From Gammaproteobacteria bacterium (GTDB taxonomy: Bacteria; Pseudomonadota; Gammaproteobacteria; UBA5335; SLRW01), in the NCBI GenBank assembly GCA_007134115.1, contig SLLK01000131.1, positions 1-8,039 on the forward strand: a stretch of DNA of 8,039 bases, in the 5' to 3' direction. The number at the start of each line of letters is the position of its first letter. Within the stretch, counting starts at the first letter, position 1. The notes below the pieces were generated by a model. That model made no database searches. It was given only the letters and a program-made list of their open reading frames with translations, and was not told the origin of the DNA. The translations under genes and the position numbers were made by a program. Below, piece after piece: positions 1 to 5,557 of this stretch.

Positions 1-982
1 CTTTCATCAGGTCGATAAACGCGGTGGGCGCGTTTTCCAGGCCTTCGACGATGGTTTCCTGGAACTTGATGCGGCCGTCTTTCATCCACCCGCCGACGTC
101 CTTGTAGAACTGTTCGGTGAGGTGGGCGTGATCGGAAACAATGAAGCCCTGGATGCGCAAACGGTTGGGAATCACCGAGACGATGGTGCTCGGCCCCGGC
201 GGCAGTTGGGTCTCGTTGTACAGCGCGATCATGCCGCACACCGGAATACGGCCGAAGGGACGCATATGCAGCAGGCCGGCTTCGAGCTGAGGTCCGCCGA
301 CGTTTTCGAAATAGACGTCGATACCCTTGGGACAGGCTTCGCGGAACGCCTTGTGCAGGTCATCGGTTTTGTAGTTGAACGCGGCATCAAAACCAAGCTC
401 GTCACGCAGGAAGGCGACCTTGTCGTCGCTACCGGCGCTGCCGGCCACCCGGCATCCCTTGATTTTGGCAATCTGGCCGACCAGGCTGCCCACGGCGCCG
501 GAGGCGGCGGTGACGAAGACCTGCTCGCCTTCTTTCGGCTGGCCCACATCGAGCAGACCGGCATAGGCAGTCAGCCCCGGCATGCCCAGTACGCCCAGAT
601 AGGCGGACAACGGCGCCAGTTCGGGGTCGACCTTGCTCAACGCCGGGAACGGACCGGTTTTGCCTTCGGCAACAAAATAGTTGCGCCAGCCCTGGCCGCT
701 GCTGACGAAATCGCCTTCCTTGAGCGCGTCGCTGTTGGACTTGATGACCTGGCCGACGGCGTGACCGTCAAGGGGCTGATCGATCTGGAACGGGGGCACG
801 TAGGATTTCACATCGTTCATGCGTCCGCGCATGTAGGGGTCCACGGACATGTAGATGTTGCGCACCAGTACCTCGCCCGGGCCCGGCTCGGGCATGCTTT
901 GCTCCACGGCCTTGAAGTTATCGGCGGTGGGCCAGCCCTGCGGGCGCGAGGCCAGATGGATTTCGAGGTTCTTGTCGCTCAT
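1..982 (-). CDS. NADP-dependent oxidoreductase, zinc-free MDR family (CurA/YncB-like), 3' end missing
   Basis: Cytosolic medium-chain dehydrogenase/reductase that would reduce the double bond of alpha,beta-unsaturated carbonyls with NADPH; the true substrate is unknown. The 327 visible residues begin MSDKNLEIHLASRPQGWP. The subfamily signature SVDPYMRGRM is at residues 46-55. The Rossmann nucleotide-binding loop AASGAVG is at about 159-165, followed by VGQIAKIKGCRV, and the FENVGG motif is near 225. No catalytic zinc-site cysteines are seen, as expected for this branch. The frame is open to the window edge; relatives are about 335-345 residues, so roughly 10-18 C-terminal residues are outside. 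The ATG at 982 is preceded by AGGAG about 8 nt upstream, which supports this start. It lies 114 bp downstream of the DUF934 gene on the same strand, so read-through is possible, but nothing ties it to sulfur metabolism. Family assignment is firm; the specific name (curA) is not. Confidence 0.9.
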   Translation of the reverse strand, partial: MSDKNLEIHLASRPQGWPTADNFKAVEQSMPEPGPGEVLVRNIYMSVDPYMRGRMNDVKSYVPPFQIDQPLDGHAVGQVIKSNSDALKEGDFVSSGQGWRNYFVAEGKTGPFPALSKVDPELAPLSAYLGVLGMPGLTAYAGLLDVGQPKEGEQVFVTAASGAVGSLVGQIAKIKGCRVAGSAGSDDKVAFLRDELGFDAAFNYKTDDLHKAFREACPKGIDVYFENVGGPQLEAGLLHMRPFGRIPVCGMIALYNETQLPPGPSTIVSVIPNRLRIQGFIVSDHAHLTEQFYKDVGGWMKDGRIKFQETIVEGLENAPTAFIDLMK

Positions 983-1096
983 CGGGGGTTACTCCTGAGT
1001 CTGTGGTTTATTGCTTTGCGCACCATTCTCGCACACACGGCAAGGAATCAGGGATGATGCCTGCGCCGCTGCCAGTCAGGTGATGGTCACGCGGGA

Positions 1097-1585
1097 TTAA
1101 CGACCGCGCCGGTAAAGTGGCAGGGGTTCATCAGCCGCCGGCTGATAAAACACCGTGAAGCGGTTGAAAGCGGCCAGTGCAGCGTCGCTGTCCTGATCCT
1201 CGCGCAGCTCCAGCACGTTGATGCCGCAGCGGTGCATGAAGAACACCTGGTCGATGAGCACGTCACCGACGGCCCGCAGGTCACCGCGGAAGTCGTAGCG
1301 CTCGCGCAGCAGTCGGGCGAAGGAATAGCAGCGACCGTCCTTGAATACGGGGAACTCCAGTGCCACGCAGCTCAGGTGCTCGAGATCCGGCGCCAGTTCC
1401 TCCAGCGGATCGTCGCCTTTCAGCCGCACGCCAAGGCGGCCATCATGATCAAGCAACTGCTCGCGTTCAGCTTGCCAGCGTGCCCACGGCACGATCATAT
1501 CCCCGGCGGGCAGGGCGCCTTCCCCGGGGGCATGCTGCCAGGTATCGTCGGTGGCGATGCTGCCGTCACGAATAATCACTGTCAT
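1097..1585 (-). CDS. DUF934 family protein coupled to CysI
   Basis: Small protein of 162 residues belonging to DUF934 (COG3749), a family commonly found next to cysI in Pseudomonas-like bacteria but without an established biochemical role that I know of. The diagnostic core is present: FPVFKDGRCYSFARLLRER at 78-96 and GDLRAVGDVLIDQVFFMHRCG at 101-121. There is no signal peptide, no transmembrane segment and no CxxC metal motif; the three cysteines (about 73, 86, 120) are isolated. Its ATG overlaps the TGA of cysI as ATGA, and a GGAG lies about 9 nt upstream inside the cysI 3' end, so it should be translationally coupled and made with sulfite reductase. I infer an accessory role such as assembly, stability or electron delivery to CysI; the sequence does not show which. 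Confidence 0.9.
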   Translation of the reverse strand: MTVIIRDGSIATDDTWQHAPGEGALPAGDMIVPWARWQAEREQLLDHDGRLGVRLKGDDPLEELAPDLEHLSCVALEFPVFKDGRCYSFARLLRERYDFRGDLRAVGDVLIDQVFFMHRCGINVLELREDQDSDAALAAFNRFTVFYQPAADEPLPLYRRGR

Positions 1586-3243
1586 GCGGCTTTCTCCGTG
1601 TAGGCGCGCTCCTTGAACGGGGCGTTGCCCACGCGGCGCACGGTGGCCAGGAACGGTTCGTCCTCGTGGCGCAACTCCACGTAGGTTTCAAGGATGCGGG
1701 CCAGCGTATTCGCCACCTCTTCCTTGGCCACGGCAGGGCCCAGTACCTTGCCCAGCGAGGCGTCATCGGTGGACGCGCCGCCGAGCTGGATCTGGTACCA
1801 CTCCTCACCCTTCTTGTCGACGCCGAGAATGCCGATATGGCCCACGTGGTGGTGGCCACAGGCGTTCATGCAGCCGGAAATGTTCAGGCGCAGATCGCCC
1901 AGATCATAGAGGTAGTCCAGGTCATCGAACTTTTCGTTGATCTGGCGCGCAATGCCGATGGAACCGGCATTGGCCAGGCTGCAGAAATCCAGCCCGGGGC
2001 AGCAGATCATGTCGGTCAGGGTGCCGATGTTGGGCTGGGCGAAGCCGAGCTTGTCCAGATCCTGCCACAGCGAATACAGGTCGCCCTGGCGCACGTCGGT
2101 GAGCATCAGGTTCTGGTGATGGGTGGTCCGCACTTCGCCGAAGCTGTAGCGGTCGGCCAGGTCGGCCACGGCGTCCATTTGTTCGGCGGTGGCGTCGCCG
2201 GGCGGCTGATCCGGCCCCTTGAGCGAAACGTACACGGCGCGATAGCCGTCGACCTTGTGGCGCACCACATTGCGTTTCATCCAGCGGGCGAAGGCTTCAT
2301 CGTCCTGCTGGTGCTGTTCGAGGCGGGTGTCGCCGGCCGCTGCGGGGTCGTAATCCGGCGCCGTGAAGAAACCCTTCACCCGCTCGATTTCGGCTTCCTC
2401 CAGCTTGAGCCCGGTGTCACGCACATGCGCCCACTCGGCCTCGACCATTTCGGCAAAGTGCTCGGCGCCCAGCGCCTTGACCAGAATCTTGATGCGCGCC
2501 TTGTGGATGTTGTCGCGACGTCCGAAGCGGTTATAGACCCGCATGATGGACTCGAGATAGGTCAACAGATCCTGTTTGGGCAAATACTCGCGAATCACTG
2601 CGCCGATAATCGGTGTACGCCCCAGGCCACCGCCCACCAGGATGCGGAAACCGGTCTCGCCGTCCGGCCCGGGCACCAGCTGTATGCCGATGTCATGCAC
2701 CTGAACCGCGGCACGGTCGTTCTGCGCGCCGGTGACGGCGATCTTGAACTTGCGCGGCAGGTAGGAGAACTCCGGATGGAAGGTCGACCATTGCCGGATG
2801 ATCTCGCAGTAGGGCCGCGGGTCCTCAATCTCGTCGCGCGCCACGCCAGCCAGCTGATCCGAGGTCACATTGCGGATACAGTTGCCGCTGGTCTGGATGG
2901 CGTGCATTTCCACGGAGGCCAGATCGGCCAGAATATCGGGCACATCTTCCACTTTGGGCCAGTTGTACTGGATATTCTGGCGTGTACTGAAGTGGCCGTA
3001 ATTCTTGTCGTAGGTGCGCGCGATGTGCGCCAGCATGCGCAGCTGCCGTGACGAGAGCAGGCCGTAGGGGATGGCCACACGCAGCATGGGCGCGTGAATC
3101 TGGTAGTACAGGCCGTTCATCAACCGCAGCGGCCGGAATTCCTCCTCACTGATCTTGCCGTCCAGGTAACGACGGGTCTGATCGCGGAATTCCGCTACGC
3201 GCTGATCGACGATCGCCTGGTCATGTGCATCGTACTGGTACAT
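1582..3243 (-). CDS. cysI: Assimilatory sulfite reductase, siroheme/4Fe-4S hemoprotein (CysI)
   Basis: Catalyses six-electron reduction of sulfite to sulfide in the cytoplasm. The 553-residue product shows two ferredoxin-like nitrite/sulfite reductase half domains (about 45-110 and 320-390), each followed by a siroheme/4Fe-4S domain. Cluster ligands are C415-x5-C421 (CPGLDFC) and C458-x3-C462 (CMNAC); by family knowledge the last Cys bridges to siroheme. Candidate siroheme/sulfite-site residues are R88 (STRQN), R124 (NCIRN), and K165 and K167 (RKFK). I chose the ATG at 3243 because MYQYDAHDQAIVDQRV matches the N-terminus of Pseudomonas CysI; the frame extends to a TTG at 3282, but those 13 extra residues look non-native. 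It overlaps the DUF934 gene by 4 nt. No cysJ flavoprotein gene is adjacent, so the electron donor (ferredoxin or a distant flavoprotein) is unknown. A nitrite reductase role is less likely, given cysB, cysH and cysG nearby. Confidence 0.96.
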   Translation of the reverse strand: MYQYDAHDQAIVDQRVAEFRDQTRRYLDGKISEEEFRPLRLMNGLYYQIHAPMLRVAIPYGLLSSRQLRMLAHIARTYDKNYGHFSTRQNIQYNWPKVEDVPDILADLASVEMHAIQTSGNCIRNVTSDQLAGVARDEIEDPRPYCEIIRQWSTFHPEFSYLPRKFKIAVTGAQNDRAAVQVHDIGIQLVPGPDGETGFRILVGGGLGRTPIIGAVIREYLPKQDLLTYLESIMRVYNRFGRRDNIHKARIKILVKALGAEHFAEMVEAEWAHVRDTGLKLEEAEIERVKGFFTAPDYDPAAAGDTRLEQHQQDDEAFARWMKRNVVRHKVDGYRAVYVSLKGPDQPPGDATAEQMDAVADLADRYSFGEVRTTHHQNLMLTDVRQGDLYSLWQDLDKLGFAQPNIGTLTDMICCPGLDFCSLANAGSIGIARQINEKFDDLDYLYDLGDLRLNISGCMNACGHHHVGHIGILGVDKKGEEWYQIQLGGASTDDASLGKVLGPAVAKEEVANTLARILETYVELRHEDEPFLATVRRVGNAPFKERAYTEKAA

Positions 3244-3327
3244 ATTCTTTCCCGGATGTTTTCCAAACAGGCCTTCAGGCAAGCGCTGATCTGTTGGTCG
3301 GGCCTCAGCGTTGCCTTAAAGGTGTGC

Positions 3328-3356
3328 AATGTAACAGTTTGGCCCTTATGCGGGAA
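3328..3356 (-). promoter_or_regulatory. Candidate cysI promoter
   Basis: Read on the minus strand there is an extended -10, TGT-TACATT (hexamer at 3328-3333), with TTCCCG at 3351-3356 as a poor -35, spaced by 17 bp. A transcript would start near 3321 and have a leader of about 78 nt before the cysI ATG. The weak -35 fits an activator-dependent promoter. The match is by eye only. Confidence 0.4.
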
Positions 3357-3377
3357 AGTAATGAATGAGCATATCCA

Positions 3378-3388
3378 TAGAAACAAAA
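3378..3388 (-). promoter_or_regulatory. Candidate CysB site upstream of cysI (shared 11-mer)
   Basis: The minus strand reads TTTTGTTTCTA, identical to 11 nt upstream of cysH (4548-4558) and in the same orientation relative to the downstream gene. It lies in an AT-rich stretch 21 bp upstream of the proposed cysI -35. Since both genes are expected CysB targets, I infer that this is part of a CysB activation site. It has not been matched to a published consensus. Confidence 0.4.
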
Positions 3389-3395
3389 GGATTCA

Positions 3396-3457
3396 GGAAA
3401 CCCGCGGCTTCCGGCTGGAACAGCGTCGGTTTCCGGTTTCAAGGCTTTCGGGTTTCC
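3396..3457. repeat. 9-bp inverted repeat downstream of cysB
   Basis: GGAAACCCG at 3396-3404 is the exact reverse complement of CGGGTTTCC at 3449-3457, separated by 44 bp that also contain several CGGTTT/GGTTTCC echoes. It lies just past the cysB stop. It has no adjacent U-tract, so it is a poor candidate for a simple intrinsic terminator. Function unknown. Confidence 0.45.
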
Positions 3458-3479
3458 GCTCACCTGAAGCCCTTCGGTT

Positions 3480-4475
3480 TTATTTTCTTGCCGCCGTCAG
3501 GTCGGATACTTCGGCGAGCAGATCATTGATCAGTGCCTGGCGCGCTTCCCGGCCCGGGGTGTCCATGATGCCGCGCACGCGGTGCGGGTCGAGGTGGTCG
3601 GCGAACATGTGGATGAAATCGAACATATAGCGGCGCAGAATCATGCCCCGGCGAAAGCCGATCCAGGTGGTGCTGTGGTCGAACAGGTGGCTGGCGTCAA
3701 TGGCCCGCAGGTCACTGTCGGCCACCGGGTCCCAGGCCATGCGGGCGACGATGCCCACGCCCAGGCCCAGGCGCACATAGGTCTTGATCACATCGGCGTC
3801 GACCGCGGTGAGCACCACGTTGGCCTCGAAACCACCGGCGTTGAACGCCTGATCCAGCTTGGAGCGCCCGGTGAAGCCGAACACGTAGGTGACGATGGGG
3901 TGCTCGGCCAGTGCCTCCAGGGTGAGCTGCGGCATGCTGGCAAGGGGGTGGTCCGGCGGCACCAGCACCGCCCGGTTCCAGTGATAGCAGGGCATCATCA
4001 ACAGGTCTTCAAAAAACTCCATGGCCTCGGTGGCGATGGCGAAGTCGACTTCGCCCCGGGAGGCCCACTCGGCGATCTGCATGGGGGTGCCCTGGTGGAT
4101 ATGCAGCGCCACCTCGGGATAGCGTTCCTTGAAACGGCTGATCGTGGCGGGCAGGGCATAACGCGCCTGGGTATGCGTTGTGGCCAGGCTCAGGCTGCCC
4201 CGGGTTTCGTCCCGGAAGTCGGCCGCGATGCGCTGGATGTTATCGCTTTCGCGCAGCATCTTGCGCGCGATCTCGATGATCGCGCCCCCGGCCGGGGTGA
4301 TGCTGGAAAGGTGTTTGCCGTTGCGCTCGAAGATCAACAGCCCCAACTCGTCCTCAAGCAGGCGAATCTGCTTGCTCACGCCGGGTTGTGAAGTAAACAG
4401 TGCCTCCGCGGCTGCGGTCACGTTGAGTTCGTGATCGGCGACTTCCACGATGTAGTGCAGCTGGCGCAGTTTCAT
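3480..4475 (-). CDS. cysB: CysB, LysR-type activator of sulfur assimilation
   Basis: LysR-family DNA-binding regulator of 331 residues that, in characterised relatives, activates cysteine-biosynthesis genes when bound by N-acetylserine and is antagonised by sulfide or thiosulfate. The winged helix-turn-helix is at about 1-60 (MKLRQLHYIVEV, recognition region TSQPGVSKQ). The effector domain follows, with the CysB hallmark TTHTQARYALP at 99-109. Residues known to contact sulfate in Klebsiella/E. coli CysB are conserved at the same numbers: T100, T102, Q103, T149 and T202. The C-terminal signature DADVIKTYVRLGLGVG (226-241) is also present. The ATG at 4475 is preferred because MKLRQL is the family N-terminus and a GGAG lies about 6 nt upstream; the frame extends 46 codons further without family similarity. 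It is divergent from cysH and 236 bp upstream of cysI on the same strand, so it sits between its likely targets. Confidence 0.96.
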   Translation of the reverse strand: MKLRQLHYIVEVADHELNVTAAAEALFTSQPGVSKQIRLLEDELGLLIFERNGKHLSSITPAGGAIIEIARKMLRESDNIQRIAADFRDETRGSLSLATTHTQARYALPATISRFKERYPEVALHIHQGTPMQIAEWASRGEVDFAIATEAMEFFEDLLMMPCYHWNRAVLVPPDHPLASMPQLTLEALAEHPIVTYVFGFTGRSKLDQAFNAGGFEANVVLTAVDADVIKTYVRLGLGVGIVARMAWDPVADSDLRAIDASHLFDHSTTWIGFRRGMILRRYMFDFIHMFADHLDPHRVRGIMDTPGREARQALINDLLAEVSDLTAARK

Positions 4476-4511
4476 GCTGGCTCCGCGAGATACGGGTGGC
4501 GTGAGTTTGTT

Positions 4512-4540
4512 ATTCTCGTTATGCCTGAAAATATAGGCAA
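4512..4540 (-). promoter_or_regulatory. Candidate cysB promoter
   Basis: On the minus strand TTGCCT (4535-4540) and GAGAAT (4512-4517) are separated by 17 bp, each matching 4 of 6 consensus bases, within an AT-rich patch of an otherwise GC-rich region. The leader before the cysB ATG would be about 30 nt. The -35 overlaps one arm of a small dyad (4522-4539), which would suit autoregulation. Confidence 0.4.
4522..4539. promoter_or_regulatory. Dyad TGCCT-N8-AGGCA, candidate operator
   Basis: Perfect 5-bp inverted arms flank an AT-only-but-one centre (GAAAATAT) in the cysB-cysH divergent region. The size and AT-rich centre resemble LysR-family operators, and the dyad overlaps the proposed cysB -35. 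Binding by CysB (repressing its own gene) is an inference. Confidence 0.4.
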
Positions 4541-4547
4541 ATATTCT

Positions 4548-4558
4548 TTTTGTTTCTA
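4548..4558 (+). promoter_or_regulatory. Candidate CysB site upstream of cysH (shared 11-mer)
   Basis: TTTTGTTTCTA occurs here on the plus strand and, in the matching orientation, upstream of cysI (3378-3388). A further TC is shared two positions before the motif. A weak downstream promoter guess for cysH is TTAAGG (4570-4575), 17 bp, TGTGAT (4593-4598), which would put the motif 11 bp above the -35. Confidence 0.4.
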
Positions 4559-4584
4559 GCGCGGGCTTGTTAAGGTGCGCGCTG

Positions 4585-4629
4585 GTCCGCCCTGTGATCA
4601 GGGCACACGTCACCGGACAGTCTGTACAG
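4585..4629 (+). promoter_or_regulatory. Nested hairpin and palindrome before the cysH ribosome binding site
   Basis: GCCCTG (4589-4594) and CAGGGC (4599-4604) form a perfect 6-bp stem with loop TGAT. GTCCG (4585-4589) and CGGAC (4614-4618) can pair outside it, sharing one base. Next comes the 8-bp palindrome CTGTACAG (4622-4629), immediately followed by GGAGG (4631-4635) and the cysH ATG. This could be an RNA leader structure or a protein-binding dyad. It matches no riboswitch I recognise. Confidence 0.4.
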
Positions 4630-4639
4630 CGGAGGAAGC

Positions 4640-5344
4640 ATGAGCAAGAGCACCGTGGGCGAGAAGCTGCAGGCCCGCATCGATACTGCGGCCGAACTGC
4701 TGCGTAAAATCGAGCGCGACCACCAGCCGGCCGGGCTGGCCAACAGTTTCGGCGCCGAAGATATGGTGCTCATGGACCTGGTCTGCAAGTACGCGCCGGG
4801 CATCCGCATTTTCACGCTGGATACCGGGCGGCTGAACGAGGAAACCTGTGCCCTGAACCAGCGCGCGCGCGATCATTACGGCGTGCAGGTAGAAACGTAT
4901 TTTCCCGATGCGGCGCAGGTCGAGGCCTTTGTGCAGGAGCGTGGCATCAATGCCTTTTACGAGAGCGTGGATAACCGCAAGCAGTGTTGCCATATTCGCA
5001 AGGTTGAACCGCTGCAGCGCGCGCTCAGCGACAAGCAGGCGTGGATTACCGGCCTGCGCCGCGAACAGTCACCCACGCGCACCGATCTGGGTGATTATGA
5101 ATGGGATGAGGGTAACGGCCTGCACAAGTTCAACCCGCTGATTGAATGGAGCCACGAGGACGTATGGGCTTACATCAAGGCTTTTGAAGTGCCGTACAAC
5201 GAACTCCATGACAAGGGCTACCCGAGCATTGGCTGCGCGCCGTGCACCCGTGCGATCACCGTGGGTGAAGACCTGCGTGCCGGGCGCTGGTGGTGGGAGA
5301 ATCCGGAAAGCAAGGAATGCGGCCTGCATGTGAAATCGGCCTGA
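4640..5344 (+). CDS. cysH: Adenylylsulfate (APS) reductase, assimilatory, 4Fe-4S type
   Basis: Reduces adenosine 5'-phosphosulfate to sulfite and AMP with thioredoxin as donor. The 234-residue protein has the PP-loop nucleotide-binding motif SFGAEDMVLMD at 36-46, the TLDTGRL motif at 59-65, and the active-site ECGLH with C227 near the C-terminus. Two cysteine pairs, C116-C117 (KQCCHIRK) and C199-x2-C202 (GCAPC), are the ligands of the 4Fe-4S cluster. They separate APS reductases from the PAPS reductases of E. coli, which lack them, so I call EC 1.8.4.10 specificity. Arginines in GLRREQSPTR (138-147) fit the substrate site. The ATG is supported by a strong GGAGG ending 4 nt before it. It is divergent from cysB and upstream of cysG on the same strand, 212 bp apart. 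Length is normal for the family. Confidence 0.95.
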   Translation: MSKSTVGEKLQARIDTAAELLRKIERDHQPAGLANSFGAEDMVLMDLVCKYAPGIRIFTLDTGRLNEETCALNQRARDHYGVQVETYFPDAAQVEAFVQERGINAFYESVDNRKQCCHIRKVEPLQRALSDKQAWITGLRREQSPTRTDLGDYEWDEGNGLHKFNPLIEWSHEDVWAYIKAFEVPYNELHDKGYPSIGCAPCTRAITVGEDLRAGRWWWENPESKECGLHVKSA

Positions 5345-5360
5345 GGGCTGGCTGGCCTTG

Positions 5361-5500
5361 CTCTCCCCCTTGCGCGATAGCGGAAGGGGGAGCTGGAGGG
5401 GGATTGTGGCGGTATTGCCGGGGTTTGTTTGATCCCCCCTCGGTCCCCCCTTCCCGCATTCGCGGCAAGGGGGGAGGTATTCTCTCCCCCTTGCGGCCCC
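5361..5500. repeat. Palindromic C/G-tract intergenic repeat (REP/MITE-like)
   Basis: Two arms, 5361-5404 and 5432-5477, are imperfect reverse complements of one another around a 27-bp centre. Each arm holds its own hairpin: CTCCCCCTT (5363-5371) with AAGGGGGAG (5384-5392), and CCCCCCTT (5445-5452) with AAGGGGGG (5467-5474). Each loop contains a further GC mini-stem. GGGGGAT (5398-5404) pairs with ATCCCCC (5432-5438). A third partial copy follows: the 14-nt CTCTCCCCCTTGCG at 5361-5374 recurs exactly at 5482-5495. No transposase is encoded, so if mobile it would depend on one elsewhere. There is no U-tract, so a simple terminator is unlikely; it may stabilise or attenuate the cysH transcript. 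Confidence 0.8.
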
Positions 5501-5524
5501 CGACCGCTTGATACACTGGCCCGC

Positions 5525-5557
5525 ATGACACAATCGAACGGACGTAGCCGACGCTGA
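5525..5557 (+). CDS. Possible 10-codon upstream ORF overlapping the cysG start
   Basis: An ATG at 5525 opens a 10-codon frame, MTQSNGRSRR, whose TGA overlaps the cysG ATG by one base (TGATG at 5555-5559). cysG itself lacks a clear Shine-Dalgarno, so termination-reinitiation is conceivable. The small ORF also lacks an obvious Shine-Dalgarno. A possible -10 (TACACT, 5512-5517) would start the RNA almost at its ATG. Whether it is translated is unknown; chance occurrence is quite possible. Confidence 0.3.
   Translation: MTQSNGRSRR

Noticed and set aside
122..1057. 311-codon open frame on the plus strand opposite the oxidoreductase
   Set aside because: The minus strand encodes a convincing MDR-family protein with its own ribosome binding site; the plus frame has no family features.
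1666..3051. 461-codon open frame on the plus strand opposite cysI
   Set aside because: It is antisense to a gene with complete CysI motifs and shows no protein family features; long antisense frames are common opposite GC-rich genes.
3244..3282. N-terminal extension of CysI from a TTG at 3282
   Set aside because: The added residues are not part of the family, and the ATG at 3243 gives the conserved MYQYD start.
3582..4391. 269-codon open frame on the plus strand opposite cysB
   Set aside because: cysB is unambiguous on the minus strand; the His/Gly-rich antisense translation looks like a frame shadow.
4476..4613. 46-codon N-terminal extension of CysB
   Set aside because: It runs through the AT-rich regulatory region, has no similarity to the family, and the ATG at 4475 has a ribosome binding site and the canonical MKLRQL start.
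4585..4629. SAM or other known riboswitch in the cysH leader
   Set aside because: The leader is too short for a SAM aptamer, and I recognise no conserved riboswitch core; only simple stems are visible.
5363..5392. Hairpin after cysH as an intrinsic terminator
   Set aside because: The stem is strong but no U-tract follows, and the hairpin is one unit of a larger repeated palindrome.
5361..5500. CRISPR array
   Set aside because: The repeats are inverted hairpins with no regular direct repeat and spacer pattern, and no cas genes are present.
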